A DNA stretch of 64,000 nucleotides from Xanthobacteraceae bacterium. Lineage in GTDB: Bacteria; Pseudomonadota; Alphaproteobacteria; Rhizobiales; Xanthobacteraceae. This document shows, in pieces, positions 35,701 to 45,800 of this stretch (position 1 is its first letter; every line of letters starts with the position of its first letter). The notes beneath the pieces were generated by a model. It saw only the letters and a list, made by a program, of their open reading frames with translations. It did no database searches and was not told the DNA's origin. Position numbers and translations under genes: made by a program. The DNA is taken from assembly GCA_022844485.1 (NCBI GenBank), contig JALHLQ010000001.1, forward strand, positions 310,001 through 374,000. Reading direction: 5' to 3'.

Positions 35701-36452
35701 ATCTCATTGGAAGTCCGAGCCAACCGGCGATCGGAAATGGCAACGACACCATCATCGGAAATGGCAACTCCAATAACATCAATGCCCAGGGCGGCGATGA
35801 TTTCATCGACAGCGCCGGTCAGAACGATCAGGTGAATGGAGGTGCTGGAAACGACGTCATCTACGGAGGAAACAACGGCGGGATTCTCGACGATTTCTTC
35901 AATCCTGAAACGCTGAACGGCGGCGACGGGCGCGATTACCTGAACGGCGAGGCAGGGACCGACATCATCAACGGCGGCAATGACGGGGATTATCTCGTCG
36001 GCGGGGGCGGCGACGATTTCCTGCGCGGCGATGCCGGAAACGACGTCCTGCTCGGCGGCACGGGCGCTGATGAGCTGCGCGGCGGATCGGGACTCGACAC
36101 CCTCATCGGCGGTACGGGCGCGGACGATTTCCGGTTCGACGCAACGGCCGAGGGCCGCGACCTGATCCTCGATTTCGCGAGCGGCGACGAGCTATTGTTC
36201 GACGACGCCGCCTTCGGCGCGGGCCTGTCGGTGAACGATGGCGGCAGCGCGAATACCGGCCAGCTCGACGCCAACCGCTTCGTCGCCAATGCCTCCGGCT
36301 TCACCGACGCTGCGCAGCGCTTCTGGTTCAACACCGGCAACGGCGTGCTCACCTATGACGCCGATGGCAGCGGAGGCGCGCAGGCTGCGGTCGAGATGGC
36401 CAGGCTCGAGAACGGCTATGCGCTGACGGCCGGCGACATCCGCCTCTTTTGA
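29757..36452 (+). CDS. Giant type I secreted adhesin 1 (LapA-like, 2231 aa)
   Basis: Residues 1-121 form a retention-module-like N-terminus ending V-L-P-A-A-G (PAAG at 118-121), nearly the same as in adhesin 2. The body contains a T1SS-143/DUF5801-type repeat, a unit duplicated at about 375-720 and 1022-1366, a jelly-roll-like segment near 1508-1671 (N-G-G-F-E-T-F, G-F-A-G-W-T-V), a cadherin-like domain near 1775-1878, and RTX nonapeptides at about 1985-2125 (G-G-A-G-N-D-V-I-Y and variants). The C-terminus ends D-I-R-L-F, a usual type I signal form. The PAAG site would be cut by the LapG-like protease at 51.7 kb, releasing the protein from the outer membrane. Transport by the 53-58 kb system is inferred. 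Confidence 0.88.
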   Translation: MNVPFQVAQLSPQGGKPAKIVKLQKPANGQAQTVQLAYDGSVGVDLSAIANEKITLVHAGERLVILFDNQSTLTLDPFFDSNGAPRPGLNIQLGGGRFVTGHEFATLFPITEDQSVLPAAGPGQAQGANFRGAVVDDLAAPPLNALMPQEELTGLEFAQERAPLNEPPPLRASGSALNGVVEEEHLRFQIRSEFDNSGVPQRSEGNEDPDDKNDLDDDTENPADFDNVTHEIAGNLSPLVTGGAGPLTWKLVNATGSPVLNGEGSFVHSQGYQVFYAEFDAGVAGQVTLIAKAASGDESEGLDRIIFTITVKANGNFVFTLYDQIDHPDAAPGAMNEEFLDIDLSQLIQVSDLLTTLTFGGKVFTISVIDDTPLVNQVQVIDFDDIALAGGAEAPLNTLFPAGYQGFVWGQTGVFDPDTSIFPNLHYAAHSEENVAFFGEASGPPLDIPGYPAPAGSPIVITHTSGADFAFLGAWFMSAFDDNLLVTAEAWNDNTLLKTYSFTVDRDGPFFVDFSGLAEFRFIDELRFDAPNYFGFDNFTYVLDPQYDTRDIPLVVVDEDDIAGVGNNDSRPRDDAQLNADGTHFLGFKIGADEPASIDFASMHLLNVNIVNTPTQVTSGGLGLKWYWNAAANTLYATTNTTNVGAAAANAAFQIALIDPSTGRFSVDMLKKIDHPATEDPSPGTQGSFEDNIDIDVTYTVTDADGDSATGVLHLLIDDDAPVANDDGERSVAEDAAAISGNVMTNDHAGADGATLTHVNPGAGFVTLGSGALQSGGVYDGYRKFTTAKGDYYVKADGSWAFDPALDQGPHLIDASFFYRLTDGDGDADEARQPIVVEDGADPQGGGALALSVEESDLDPILDPRSPAGPADLAAASATGTTPSGDDETKAGTLSFTAGSDSIASVTFADPNLTGNAVAIDSGVEPGTVIVWSLSNSDRTLTGKIGGVDAIILQLSGPQTAAPGASVSPTITVTLTDDFPHEDGPPDAAQLVLSNIKVVAAEADGNSAVGTVSVTVVDDEPVVNQVRILTFDDGIVLSDGGEAPLNAISTNYGGFTWAQTGVYNPVPSNLGYATHSEPNLAFIGEKGGGTVDGYPGNPGDPIVIERPDEVNFTFLGAWFSAVNSDDLPITVTGFDDLGAVVATQTVIVDRDGPTFFSFTGFDNLDKLTFQTSNATTGNYFGFDNFTYVLNAQYATGDIPLVVVDEDDIAGVGNNDSRPRDDAQLNADGTYFLGFKIGADEPASIDFASMHLLNVNIVNTPTQVTSGGLGLKWYWNAGTHTLYATTTTANAGAAAANAAFKIVLIDPATGRFSVDMLKKIDHPATEDPSLGTQGSFEDNVDIDVTYTVTDADGDSAAGVLHLSVDDDIPVVDFAGPANINEGQTATGGTYTLKPGADGLASGTLKFFVGSTQVGAVNAGSLLDGETITLSGGLGTVTVNAPVGGVGSWSLAAGSVTANTTIRAVLTAADGDGDTASASHEITILAVNDPLIVTSGPAATTILEDASFTPALELIANGGFETFASLGNHTDAFGGTREKYGFAGWTVAGDPRISIAATSAEHSGDTAAVIGINNLLPDLVLSQTVTTELYKSYQLSFALANSFFNVNDFTASWNGQAIVSLLNVAPLNASAPNPSQFTVFDRVLDGTGAPAQLAFAFDNDRAYWFFDSVSFKEQITPGQQVRSGLITFTDPDVLDSYTVSVNVGGSGYLGTFNTALTNPSGGNPGRVNWSYTVNEADLQFLGAGANLVQTYTVRISDATFSAFQNVTITLQGVNDAPTDIALTNASIAENNAANAIIGTLSSVDPDSASFTYGIVGGTGQGLFNISGNQLRANAPLDFETAPSLGGGLRGWTVDIRTTDDFGAARTETFTVTVSDVANEPPAAGLGPFGIGRGYNAHSAFSPHANQTIDLAALGVITDPESQPLTWSSANLPSQFWTLTSSGLLTFNNNVVPGIYSMTVSAFDGTGSASRAIEVWVAGSATTRHLIGSPSQPAIGNGNDTIIGNGNSNNINAQGGDDFIDSAGQNDQVNGGAGNDVIYGGNNGGILDDFFNPETLNGGDGRDYLNGEAGTDIINGGNDGDYLVGGGGDDFLRGDAGNDVLLGGTGADELRGGSGLDTLIGGTGADDFRFDATAEGRDLILDFASGDELLFDDAAFGAGLSVNDGGSANTGQLDANRFVANASGFTDAAQRFWFNTGNGVLTYDADGSGGAQAAVEMARLENGYALTAGDIRLF
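30879..31915 (+). repeat. Internal duplication in adhesin 1, copy A
   Basis: Encodes N-Q-V-x-x-I-x-F-D-D through I-D-D-D-A-P. The last 510 bp (31404-31915) are nearly identical in DNA to 33342-33853, offset exactly 1938 bp (646 codons). The first half is more diverged. Confidence 0.85.
32820..33853 (+). repeat. Internal duplication in adhesin 1, copy B
   Basis: Second copy of the unit at 30879-31915, in frame. The near-identical 3' half implies recent duplication or gene conversion, while a VCBS-like insert separates the copies. Confidence 0.85.
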
Positions 36453-36859
36453 CCGCCTGCCGGCACCGGCGGGGCGAACCGATTCCTCATCTGCCGCGCA
36501 CGCTCAGTCCGGCGGCGCCGCGCAGGACCCCAAGCCTTCGGAACAAACAGGGGCAGAGTTGCTCCGGCGCCCCGGATCGCCGGTGTCAGGGCACCAGTCC
36601 GAAGGCGGCACACCCGCCGCGGTCTCCGCCATCAGCGGGGAAAATAAGCCCCCAAAACCGCCGCAAACGCGAACCTCCGCGAGCAGCAATTCGCCCACGC
36701 TATCGCTCTTATTGGGCGCTGTTGCAGCTTTACCATGGTTATGAATTTGTTGAAATTTGGCCGAAGTTTGGTTGCGATTTGGCAACGTTAAAAATAGGCT
36801 AAGGTACAAAGGTTCCGGCCCCCCGAAGGCCGGCCGATTCTCATGCACAGGGTAGGGCC
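36453..36859 (+). promoter_or_regulatory. Intergenic region between the two giant adhesins
   Basis: 407 bp, no gene. A GC-rich hairpin just after the adhesin 1 stop (CCTGCC/GGCGGG around 36456-36473) may help end transcription but has no T-run. The right part (36700-36802) is AT-rich and holds GTTAAAAATAGGCTAA at 36787-36802, shared with the adhesin 1 leader, followed by hairpin CCGGCC/GGCCGG (36815-36833) 26 bases before the ATG. The matching arrangement points to co-regulation. Confidence 0.5.
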
Positions 36860-39800
36860 ATGAACGCTCCGTTCCAGGTTGCGCAACTGGGCTCGCAGGG
36901 CGCCAAGCCGGCGAAGATCGTCAAGTTGCAGAAGCCCGCAAGCGGCCAGGCGCAGACGGTGCAGCTCGCCTACGACGGCTCGATCGGCGTCGATCTCTCG
37001 GCCATCACCAATGAGAAGATCACGCTCGTGCATGTCGGCGAGCGGCTGATCATCCTGTTCGACAACCAGGCGACGCTCACCCTCGATCCGTTTTTCGATT
37101 CGACCGGCGCGCCGCTGCGCGGCCTCAACATCCAGATCGGCGACGGGCGCTTTGTCACCGGCCAGGAATTCGCGACGCTCTTTCCGGTCACCGAGGATCA
37201 ATCCGTGTTGCCGGCCGCCGGCCCCGGCGGCAACGCGCAGGGCGCGAATTTCCGCCCGGCCTTCGTCGACGAGCTCGTCGGCCCGCCGCTCAACGATCTG
37301 ATGCCGCAGGAGGAACTGCCCGGCCTCGAATTCCAGATCGAGACGCGGCCGCTGGTGGAGATCGAGCAAGAGGAAGGGCTCCCGCCGCTCGTGCAGGTGG
37401 GCTCGCTCAGCGACATCGTCGAGGAGGAGCAAAATCCGCGTTCGATTATCACCGAAGGTCGCCTGCAGATTTCCGAATTTGAGCCCGACTCGTGCTCGGA
37501 CTGCGATACGGACGGCATCGAGGATGGCACGGACTTCACCGACTCCCTCGGCGGGACGGAGCTCGACAAGGATACCGAAGGCGACTTCAACCAGACGACG
37601 CACCAGGTCCTCAACGGATCGCTGGCCGGCCTCGTCGGCGGCGGCCTGCCGCCCTACGCGTTCACGATCGTCGATCTCACCGGCCAGGAAGTACAGGACA
37701 CGACCGGCGCGACGCTCAAGTCGCATGGCGACATCGTCGAGTTCCGCATCGACGCCGGCAACCCGACCATCATGGAGGGTTGGACTCAAGGCGAGGACGG
37801 CTGCGATCCGCGCCTGATCTTCCGCCTCGCGCTCAACACCGACGGCACGTTCGATTTCACGCTGTTCGACCGCATCGACCATCCCTCGCTCGACGGCCTG
37901 ACGGGCGACGATCTCGAAAACATCCTCAATATTGACCTGACGCCGCTGGTCCTCGTCACCGACGGCGCCGGCCAGACGCTCACCTTCTCCGACGATTCGA
38001 TCGCCATCACCGTGATCGACGACGTGCCGGAGGCCGCCGACGAGCACACGACGCCGGTTCCCATCGGCAGCGGCTCGGCCACGATCGGCGACGTGCTCGA
38101 CGACGAGGATACGACCGACGACGGCAACCAGGGCACGGACGACGTCGGCGACGACGGACATGGCACACAACTCACTGGCCAGCTCGACATCGCCTTCGGC
38201 CGTGACGGCCCGTCGGAATTCGAAGGAACGTACAGCGAAGACTATCAATACGGGCAATTCGAGATCATCAGCGGCACCAATCCGCTCGTGTTCTCCGCCG
38301 ACATCAATGATGTGAGCGTCGTCGATGAGAACGGCGACGAGCAGCCGTTCAAGGCCATGTATGTGGACTGCGACGGCAACGGCTCGCCGCGCAATGTGCT
38401 CCTCAAGTGGCAGGACGCCCCGGGCGGCGGCGGCGTCTTGATCGGCTACGCGCTGATCGACGAAAGCGGCGATGCCGAATACGACGCCGATGACGACAAT
38501 CAGTTCCCGGTCTTCACGCTCACGGTCGACGACTGCGGCAACTACTCCTTCAATCTGCTCGCTCCCCTCTGGCATCCGCTGCAAAGCGCGCCGGAAGAAG
38601 AGCCCGGACCTGCGGTCGCCGCGGCCGAGAACGAAGTCTGCCCGCCTGACGCCAGCGAATACGAGGACAATCTCCGCATCACGTTCAAGTACACGATCAC
38701 CGATTTCGACGGCGACCAGAAGACGGCCGACTTCATCATCGAAGTCGACGACGATACGCCCGATGTGTACGTCAGCGGGAGCGGGTCGACTCACGAGTAT
38801 GATTTCGACGACGGCACGATCACGAGCCCGGTGCCGCTCCTCAATCTCGACGAGACGGTCGGTCCGGACGAGGACGACCGCGACGGCGACGACACGTTCA
38901 ACGCGGCCGAGGGGGAGGAGGAATCCGAAGACAGCGTCGAGTCCGATCCAGATCCGTCCAACGGCGATCTCGACGACGTCGATCCCGAGGGGTCGCCCAA
39001 TCAGGTCTACAACCGCGATCCCGATCCGACCGGCACGAACCCGATTGGCCGGCTGGCCACGCAAGCGGCCGAGTACGAGGGCGATGACAAGACCGATTCC
39101 GGCCACGTCGAATCGCTGTTCTTTGTCTGGGCCAACCCCGGCGCCGACGGCCTGAAATCGCTCACCCACCACTTGGCCTTCCGGCTCGATGACGACAATC
39201 AGGGCTCGTACTACGACATCGAAGAGAATCTGGTCGATTTCAGCGACGGCGTGGCGACGACGCTCCAGGTCACGGCGCCCGCCGAAGGCGGCAATCCGTC
39301 CGAGTATCCCGACGAAAGCGCGGTCGATTACAGTGACCGCGCGATCTACCTCTTCCAGGTCAGCGAGACGGAAATCTGGGGCGTCGTCGGCAACGACTAT
39401 GAGGAAGATGTCGACGGCAATCCGATCCTCAACGAATTCGGCTTCGCCATTCCGACCGGCGCCGTCGCGCTGAAGATCAAGCTTGTCAGCTCCGACGAGA
39501 GCGACGGTGATCTTTGCGCTCTGATCGATCTCGGCCACGCGCAGATCGTGGTCGAGCAATACATGGCCATCGATCATGATGGCGACTACGACCAGTTCGA
39601 CACGCAACTGGCTCTGTTGATTGGCGAAGGAGAGGGCGACCTCCAACTTGCCATGACGCCGACCATCACCGACGGCGACGACGACTCTCAGTCCACCTTC
39701 GAGCCAGCCATCGTCACCCTGATCGACGATTATGACACCACCTTCGTCGCCTTCGACGACGACGGGCCGCGGATCATCTCGATCGGCACGAACGAAGAGG

Positions 39801-42800
39801 GATTGAGCGCGTTCAATCTCAACCTCGACGAGACGATCGGAGAGGTGTCCGGCACGGTCGAAGACCGCTACAACGGCAGCGAGACGGAGTCGCAGGACAA
39901 CGATCTGTCGACGCCGCCGACGCCGTCCAATGGCGATCTCGACGACACCGGCTATGATCAGCCGGTCTATTTCACCGACCTGAGCGCTGCCGAAGCGGAC
40001 GAGAATTTCGGCGAGCTTTCCACCGATGTCGACGGCGGCTTGTCCACCCTCTTCGGCGACGTCACGGTCGATTACGGCACGGACGGCAAGGGTGGAGAAA
40101 TCAGGTCCAAGCTCAGCCTCGTCCTGACCGGGCCGAACAGCCCGACTCGGATCAAGACCAATCTTGTGGTTTCGGAGACGGAACACTCACCTGTCGAAGA
40201 CTACTCGCCCGACAGCCGGACCGTCTGGCTGAAAGAGGACGGCGGCAAGATCGTCGGCTACATCGGCCGGCTGGCGAACGGCGACGATGACCCGGCTGCC
40301 GAGGATTTCATCGCCTTCACCATCGAGATCGACTCGAACGGCCAGCTCCTCGTCAAGCAGTACCTGCCGATCGACCACGACGCCTCCGACATCGACCCGC
40401 TTGCGGTCGAGCCGACGTCGCTGTTCGACGAAGAAGTCCCGCTGCTTGCGGCGATCGAGGGTCAGGGCGTCGGCGTGAAGCTCACGGTGACGGCGACGGA
40501 CGGCGACACGGACGAGGTGACCGGTTCGGCCATCGTCGATCTCATCACGAGCGACCAATCCATCGTCTCCTTCGACGACGACGGGCCGGTGATTACCGAC
40601 GGCACGGGGTCTGTCACGCATGACGAGACGGACGGCGTGCAGGAGGACGGCGGCAAGGACGACTGGCCGCTGGATATGCTTGCTGGCGGAGATCCCGCCG
40701 ACCAGTTGCCGGACATCGACACGATGTTCGACGGAAACTCGGATTTCGAAGATTTGCCGCTTCCGCTCGGCCTCGCGAAGAGCGACGCCGGCGAAGTGGC
40801 CTTCGACTTCGGCACGGACGGCCCCGGCACGGTGTCGCTGACCAACGCGTCCGGAGAGGTTTTCGACGGCGTAAGCAGCGGGCTGTATACGACCGACGGC
40901 CAGAAAGAAATTTGGCTCTTCGCCGATACGGTGACGCCGAGTTTGCTGTGGGGCCTCACGGTCGACATTCTGGACGATGCGACGCCTGACGACGTCGCCT
41001 TCGCCGTCTACCTCGATCCGGCCGACGGCACGCTCTATCTCGTGCAGTGGCAGGCGATCTACCACGATGGCGCCAACTCCCCGGCATTTGACGGCGACGG
41101 CAACGATCACGACTCCATCGCGGCGCTGGCCGCGGGGCTCATCCACGTTACGATCACGGACGCCGACGGCGACACGATCACCTCCAGCGCCAGCCTCACG
41201 ATCGAGTTCGCCGACGACGGGCCGAGTGCGCCTGTCGTGAGCGCGAACACGTCGGGATCGGTGACGCATGACGAGACGGCGGGCGTGCAGAATGCGACGC
41301 CGATCAACAACGACCCGCTCAACAACGGGGACGGCAACGACGTTTCCGGCAGCCAGACCGTCACCTTCGACGGGGCGTCCACGACGGTTGCGGCGCTGTT
41401 CTCAAGCATCACGACGGCGAACGGCGCGACGCCGGGCAACGATCCGGATGTGACGCCGCTCGATCCGACCGATCCGATCGGCTATGCGCGCGGCGCGACC
41501 GCGATCGTGACGCTGTCGGGCGGGGGTTTTGGCTCGGATGGGCCGGCGGCGTCCGGCTCGGTGAACTATGAATTTGTGCTGTCGTCCTCGACCGGCGTCT
41601 TGTCCGGCGTGAAGACAACGAGCGGGACGGACATTGTCCTGTTCGCGGGCGCGGACGCGACGGCGGGCCTGATTCTGGGCCGGGTGGGCGGCGCGAGCGG
41701 CGACGTGGCCTTTGCGCTGCGGATCGATCCCTCGAACGGGACGGTTTACGTGGTGCAGTATCTGTCGCTGCAGCACGGCAGCTTCCCGACGACTTATGAC
41801 GAGCCGGTTTCGCTGACCGAAGGCGCGCTGCAGGTGAAGGTGACCTACACCGACGGCGACAGCGACACGGCGACGTCCAGCACTATCAATGTCGGCCATC
41901 TCGTCAGCTTCGAGGACGACGGGCCGACGATTTCGGTGACGGCGGATTACACATCAGATGAATTCGCTGCGCTAGCGGTCAATCTCGACGAGAGCTATTT
42001 GCCGCTCGCTCCCGCCGGCGAGGATCGCACCACGTCGTTCGATACGCCCGACGGCAACGGCGACCTGGACGACAGCGCGAACGGACCCTTCCTATTCGGC
42101 GATCTGTCGCAAGATTCGACCTTGGTCAATCAGCACATTGGAAGCCTCGCGACCGGAACCGGCGAACTCGCGGCACTGTTCAACGTGCCAAACCCGCCCG
42201 CTTTCGGGGCGGACGGCCCGGGCGCAAATCCGGTCGATTACGACTTCGGGCTCGTGCTGAAGAATGCACAGGGCAATCCGCTCTCACAGGGCCAGGGCCT
42301 CAAGACCTCGCTGCGGGTCACCCCGGTGCCGAACACCCCGCTCGCCGGCTACACCGCTGACGACCGCACGATCTGGTTGTTCATCGAGCAGGGGAAGCTC
42401 GTCGGGCGGTTTGGAATTGCAAACGACTCCACGCCGACGGATCCCCCCGGCGGCTTTCTTCCGACGCCTGATTACATCGCGCTGATCATCGAGCTCGAGA
42501 ACGGAACCGACATCGCGAGCGCGGCGGGCCTCGACAACGCGAAACTGCTCGTAAAGCAATACGCTCCCATCGAGCATGATGATCTCACGAAGCACGACGA
42601 GTCGCTTGACCTCCTGATCAGCGAGCTCGGCGGCAGCGTCGCGCTGACGCTGACCGGCTCGCTCACCGACGGCGACGGCGACAAGGTCGTCTCCACGGCG
42701 GAAGTGGCGCTGATTACCGCCAACACGACATTCGTCTCGATCGACGACGACGGGCCGGACGTGTCCGTGAGCGCTACGGTCTCGCCGATCGCGGTGCTCG

Positions 42801-45800
42801 ACGAGACGATCGTCGATGAGAGCGAAGGCGAAACGGTAGGCTCCGACGGCAACGCGGCCGACGACGACACCGCCTTTGAAGAGATCGACGGGACGAATCC
42901 CTTCGGCGAGACCACGATTTCGAGCGGCACGATCCGGGCGCTGTTTTCCTTCAGCGCCGGCACCGACGGCGAGAAGTCGAGGAGCTTCGGCCTCGTGCTC
43001 AAGAACGCCTTGGGATCCGCGGTCGACGTGGGCGTCGGCGTCGAGACGACGCTGCAGGTCACCCAGCCCGCGCCCGACGGCAATCCGGACTCGGACTCCG
43101 ACTCGAGCAATGGCAAGTTCACGCCTTATGCGAACCCCACCATCTTCCTCGTGCGGGTGGATTCCGACACCATCGAGGGCCGCGTCGGCAGCGCCACGGG
43201 CGACCTCGCGCTGCGCATCGAGATCGCGGCGAACGGCGCGGTGACGGTCCAGCAATTCCTCGCGATTGCGCACGATACGGATGGCGCGCCGGGGACAGCG
43301 CATGACGATTCCAAGACGCTGGGAATTTTCGGCGGCTCGTCGGGCGGCATTTTCGTCTCCGCGACGCTGACCGACGGCGACAACGACACGGACACGGAGA
43401 TCGCGGCTGTCCCCCTCACCGTCAACATCGAGGATGACGGCATCACCGCCGACAACGCCACCGGCACGCTCTATGTCGACGAGGATGGGCTCTCGGGTGG
43501 CGCCGATGACAGCGCATCCGGCGACTTTGCCGTTCCGGACACGGATTTGGATGACAATGAAGCCACCAACATCGGGTCGATCGAGTCGCTCGTGAACATC
43601 GGCTCCGACGGGCTCGGTGACGCCGAAATCGTGGTGGACAACGGCGCGGCGGTCATGGTGACCAAAGAAGCCGGCGGCGACATCGCGCTCAAGTCCGACG
43701 ACGCCCCGGTCTACTACTACTGGGACGGTGCGAGCCACACGCTCTACGGCTCGACCAACGTGTCCGGGATTGACGAAGCGGCCAAGCTGTTGAACGCCGT
43801 CAGCACAGCCGTCTTCAAGGTCGAGCTCCTGTCCGACAGCGACGGCCTCACCGGCGAGTACAAGGTCACGCTGCTGCAAAACGTCGACCACCCCGACGTC
43901 ACGAAGGAAGACGACCTCTCGCTGACGCTCACCTACAAGGTCTACGACAACGACGGCGACTTCGACACCGGCACGGTCACGTTCACGATCGACGACGACG
44001 GCATCGACGCGCAGGATTCGGCGCCGGTGACCTCAGGCGTAGTTCCGACGCCGTACTCGGTCCCCACGGTCCTCGACGACGAGCGGATGAATGAGTTCGG
44101 AATCCAGTCTCCCGACGGAGCCCTGGGCGACGAGAACGCTCCCCCGGCCGGCTCGGGCGAGGCGCGGGTCTCGGCGACCGGCACGCTCAACATCACGGCC
44201 GGCGCGGACGGGCTCGAATCCGTCGCCTTCACGAACGCATCGGGCGCGGTCGTGCTCAAGGCGTTCAACGAGCTGTCGACCGAGCTCTCGTCGTTGAAGT
44301 GGCTGCTGGTCGATCCCACGACGCGGCAAGGCGTGCAAAAGGACATCGCAGTCACCTGGCACCCCAATCTCGACTCCGACCTTTCGACGCCGCTGCCGGG
44401 CGGCGGCACGCTGTACGGCAAGGGCATCGGGGATGAAGCCGGCATTTTCGTCTTTAGGCTGCGCGTGGAGGCCGACGGCGATTACACCTTCACGCTCTTT
44501 CGTCCGCTCGCGCACGATCTCGAGGACGCGCCCGTCACCACGTCCACTGTGGAGACCGAGTACGAGGACAATCTCTCGCTCCTCATCACCTATCTGGCGA
44601 AGGACGGCGACGGCGACACCGACACCGCCACGCTGACCATCCAGGTCGACGACGACGCGCCGGACCTCGGGACGATTCTGGCGGCCTCGATCGTCAACAG
44701 CCCGTCCAATCCGAACGCGACGGAGACCAACGCGCTCAACTTCGCGCCCGGCGCCGACGGCTGGAAGGGCGCCGATCTCTCCGGCAACACGCCGCCTGCG
44801 GACCTGACGGTCGGCGGCAGCCCGGTGAAGTATTATGTCTCCACCACGAATCCGTCCGTGCTCATCGGCTATATCGGGACAACCGTCCCGAATTCCGGCC
44901 CTCCGCCGGCCGACACGGACAAGGTCTTCACCCTCACGGTGAACCCGGGCGCGAGCACGAGCGGCGAATACACCTTCACGCTGCATAAGCCGCTCGACGG
45001 CGAGACAACCGAGGACGTCGAAGTCGGCGGCGCGTTCGGCGCCGGCCCGACCTCTTGGCAGATCATCACCACCGACGTGAACACCGAGCATCTTGCCGTC
45101 GTGTCGGCATGGAACACGCTCGGCGGCGGGTTCCTTCTCGCCAACTGGAAAACCGGCGACGACACCGGCGTCGTCGTCGACGAGGTCAACGGCGGCACCA
45201 ACGGCTGGGGCGTCGACAATCAGAACTTCAACGCAAACGAAATCCTCCGCTTCGATTTCGGAGCGCAGGTCGATTTCGACGAGGGCGGCGCCTACGTGCC
45301 GCCGGCGATCTTCACCGGCGGCAACGTCAGCAAAGCCACCTTTGATTTCGACCTGTTCGGCGACACCGACACCATCCACTGGGTGGCGCATTACTCCGTC
45401 GGCGGGCCCGTCTCCGGCCAATTCGATGTCGGCGACTTGCCGGCAGGCACCGGCGCTTTCTCCTCGTTCCGCAACGTATTCATCCACTCCGCTCCCGCCG
45501 GCGCGTTCCTGAACTACATCGAGTTCTACACGGCGGAGAACGCAAACGGTGCCGGCAAGGTCAACCTGCTCGCCGTCTCCATCGTTGAAACCACGGTCGA
45601 TATCAACCTGAACTTCAACGTCGCCCTGACCGATGGCGACGACGATGCCGAGTTCGGCACGATCTCGGTCAACGTGGCCGACGAGAGCCCGGTCGCAAAC
45701 AGCGTGACTGATCCGGACATTCTGGATGACGAGGCGCAGGCGTTTGGAATCGCGACCAATGACGGCGAAGGAACCGCCGCGCTCGGCGATGTGGACTCGC

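Noticed and set aside
36788-40186. 1132-aa open frame on the minus strand under adhesin 2
   Set aside because: It is antisense to the clear adhesin repeats. Asp-rich codons (GAC/GAT) read in reverse give Val/Ile codons (GTC/ATC), which keeps the opposite strand open. No protein family is visible in it.
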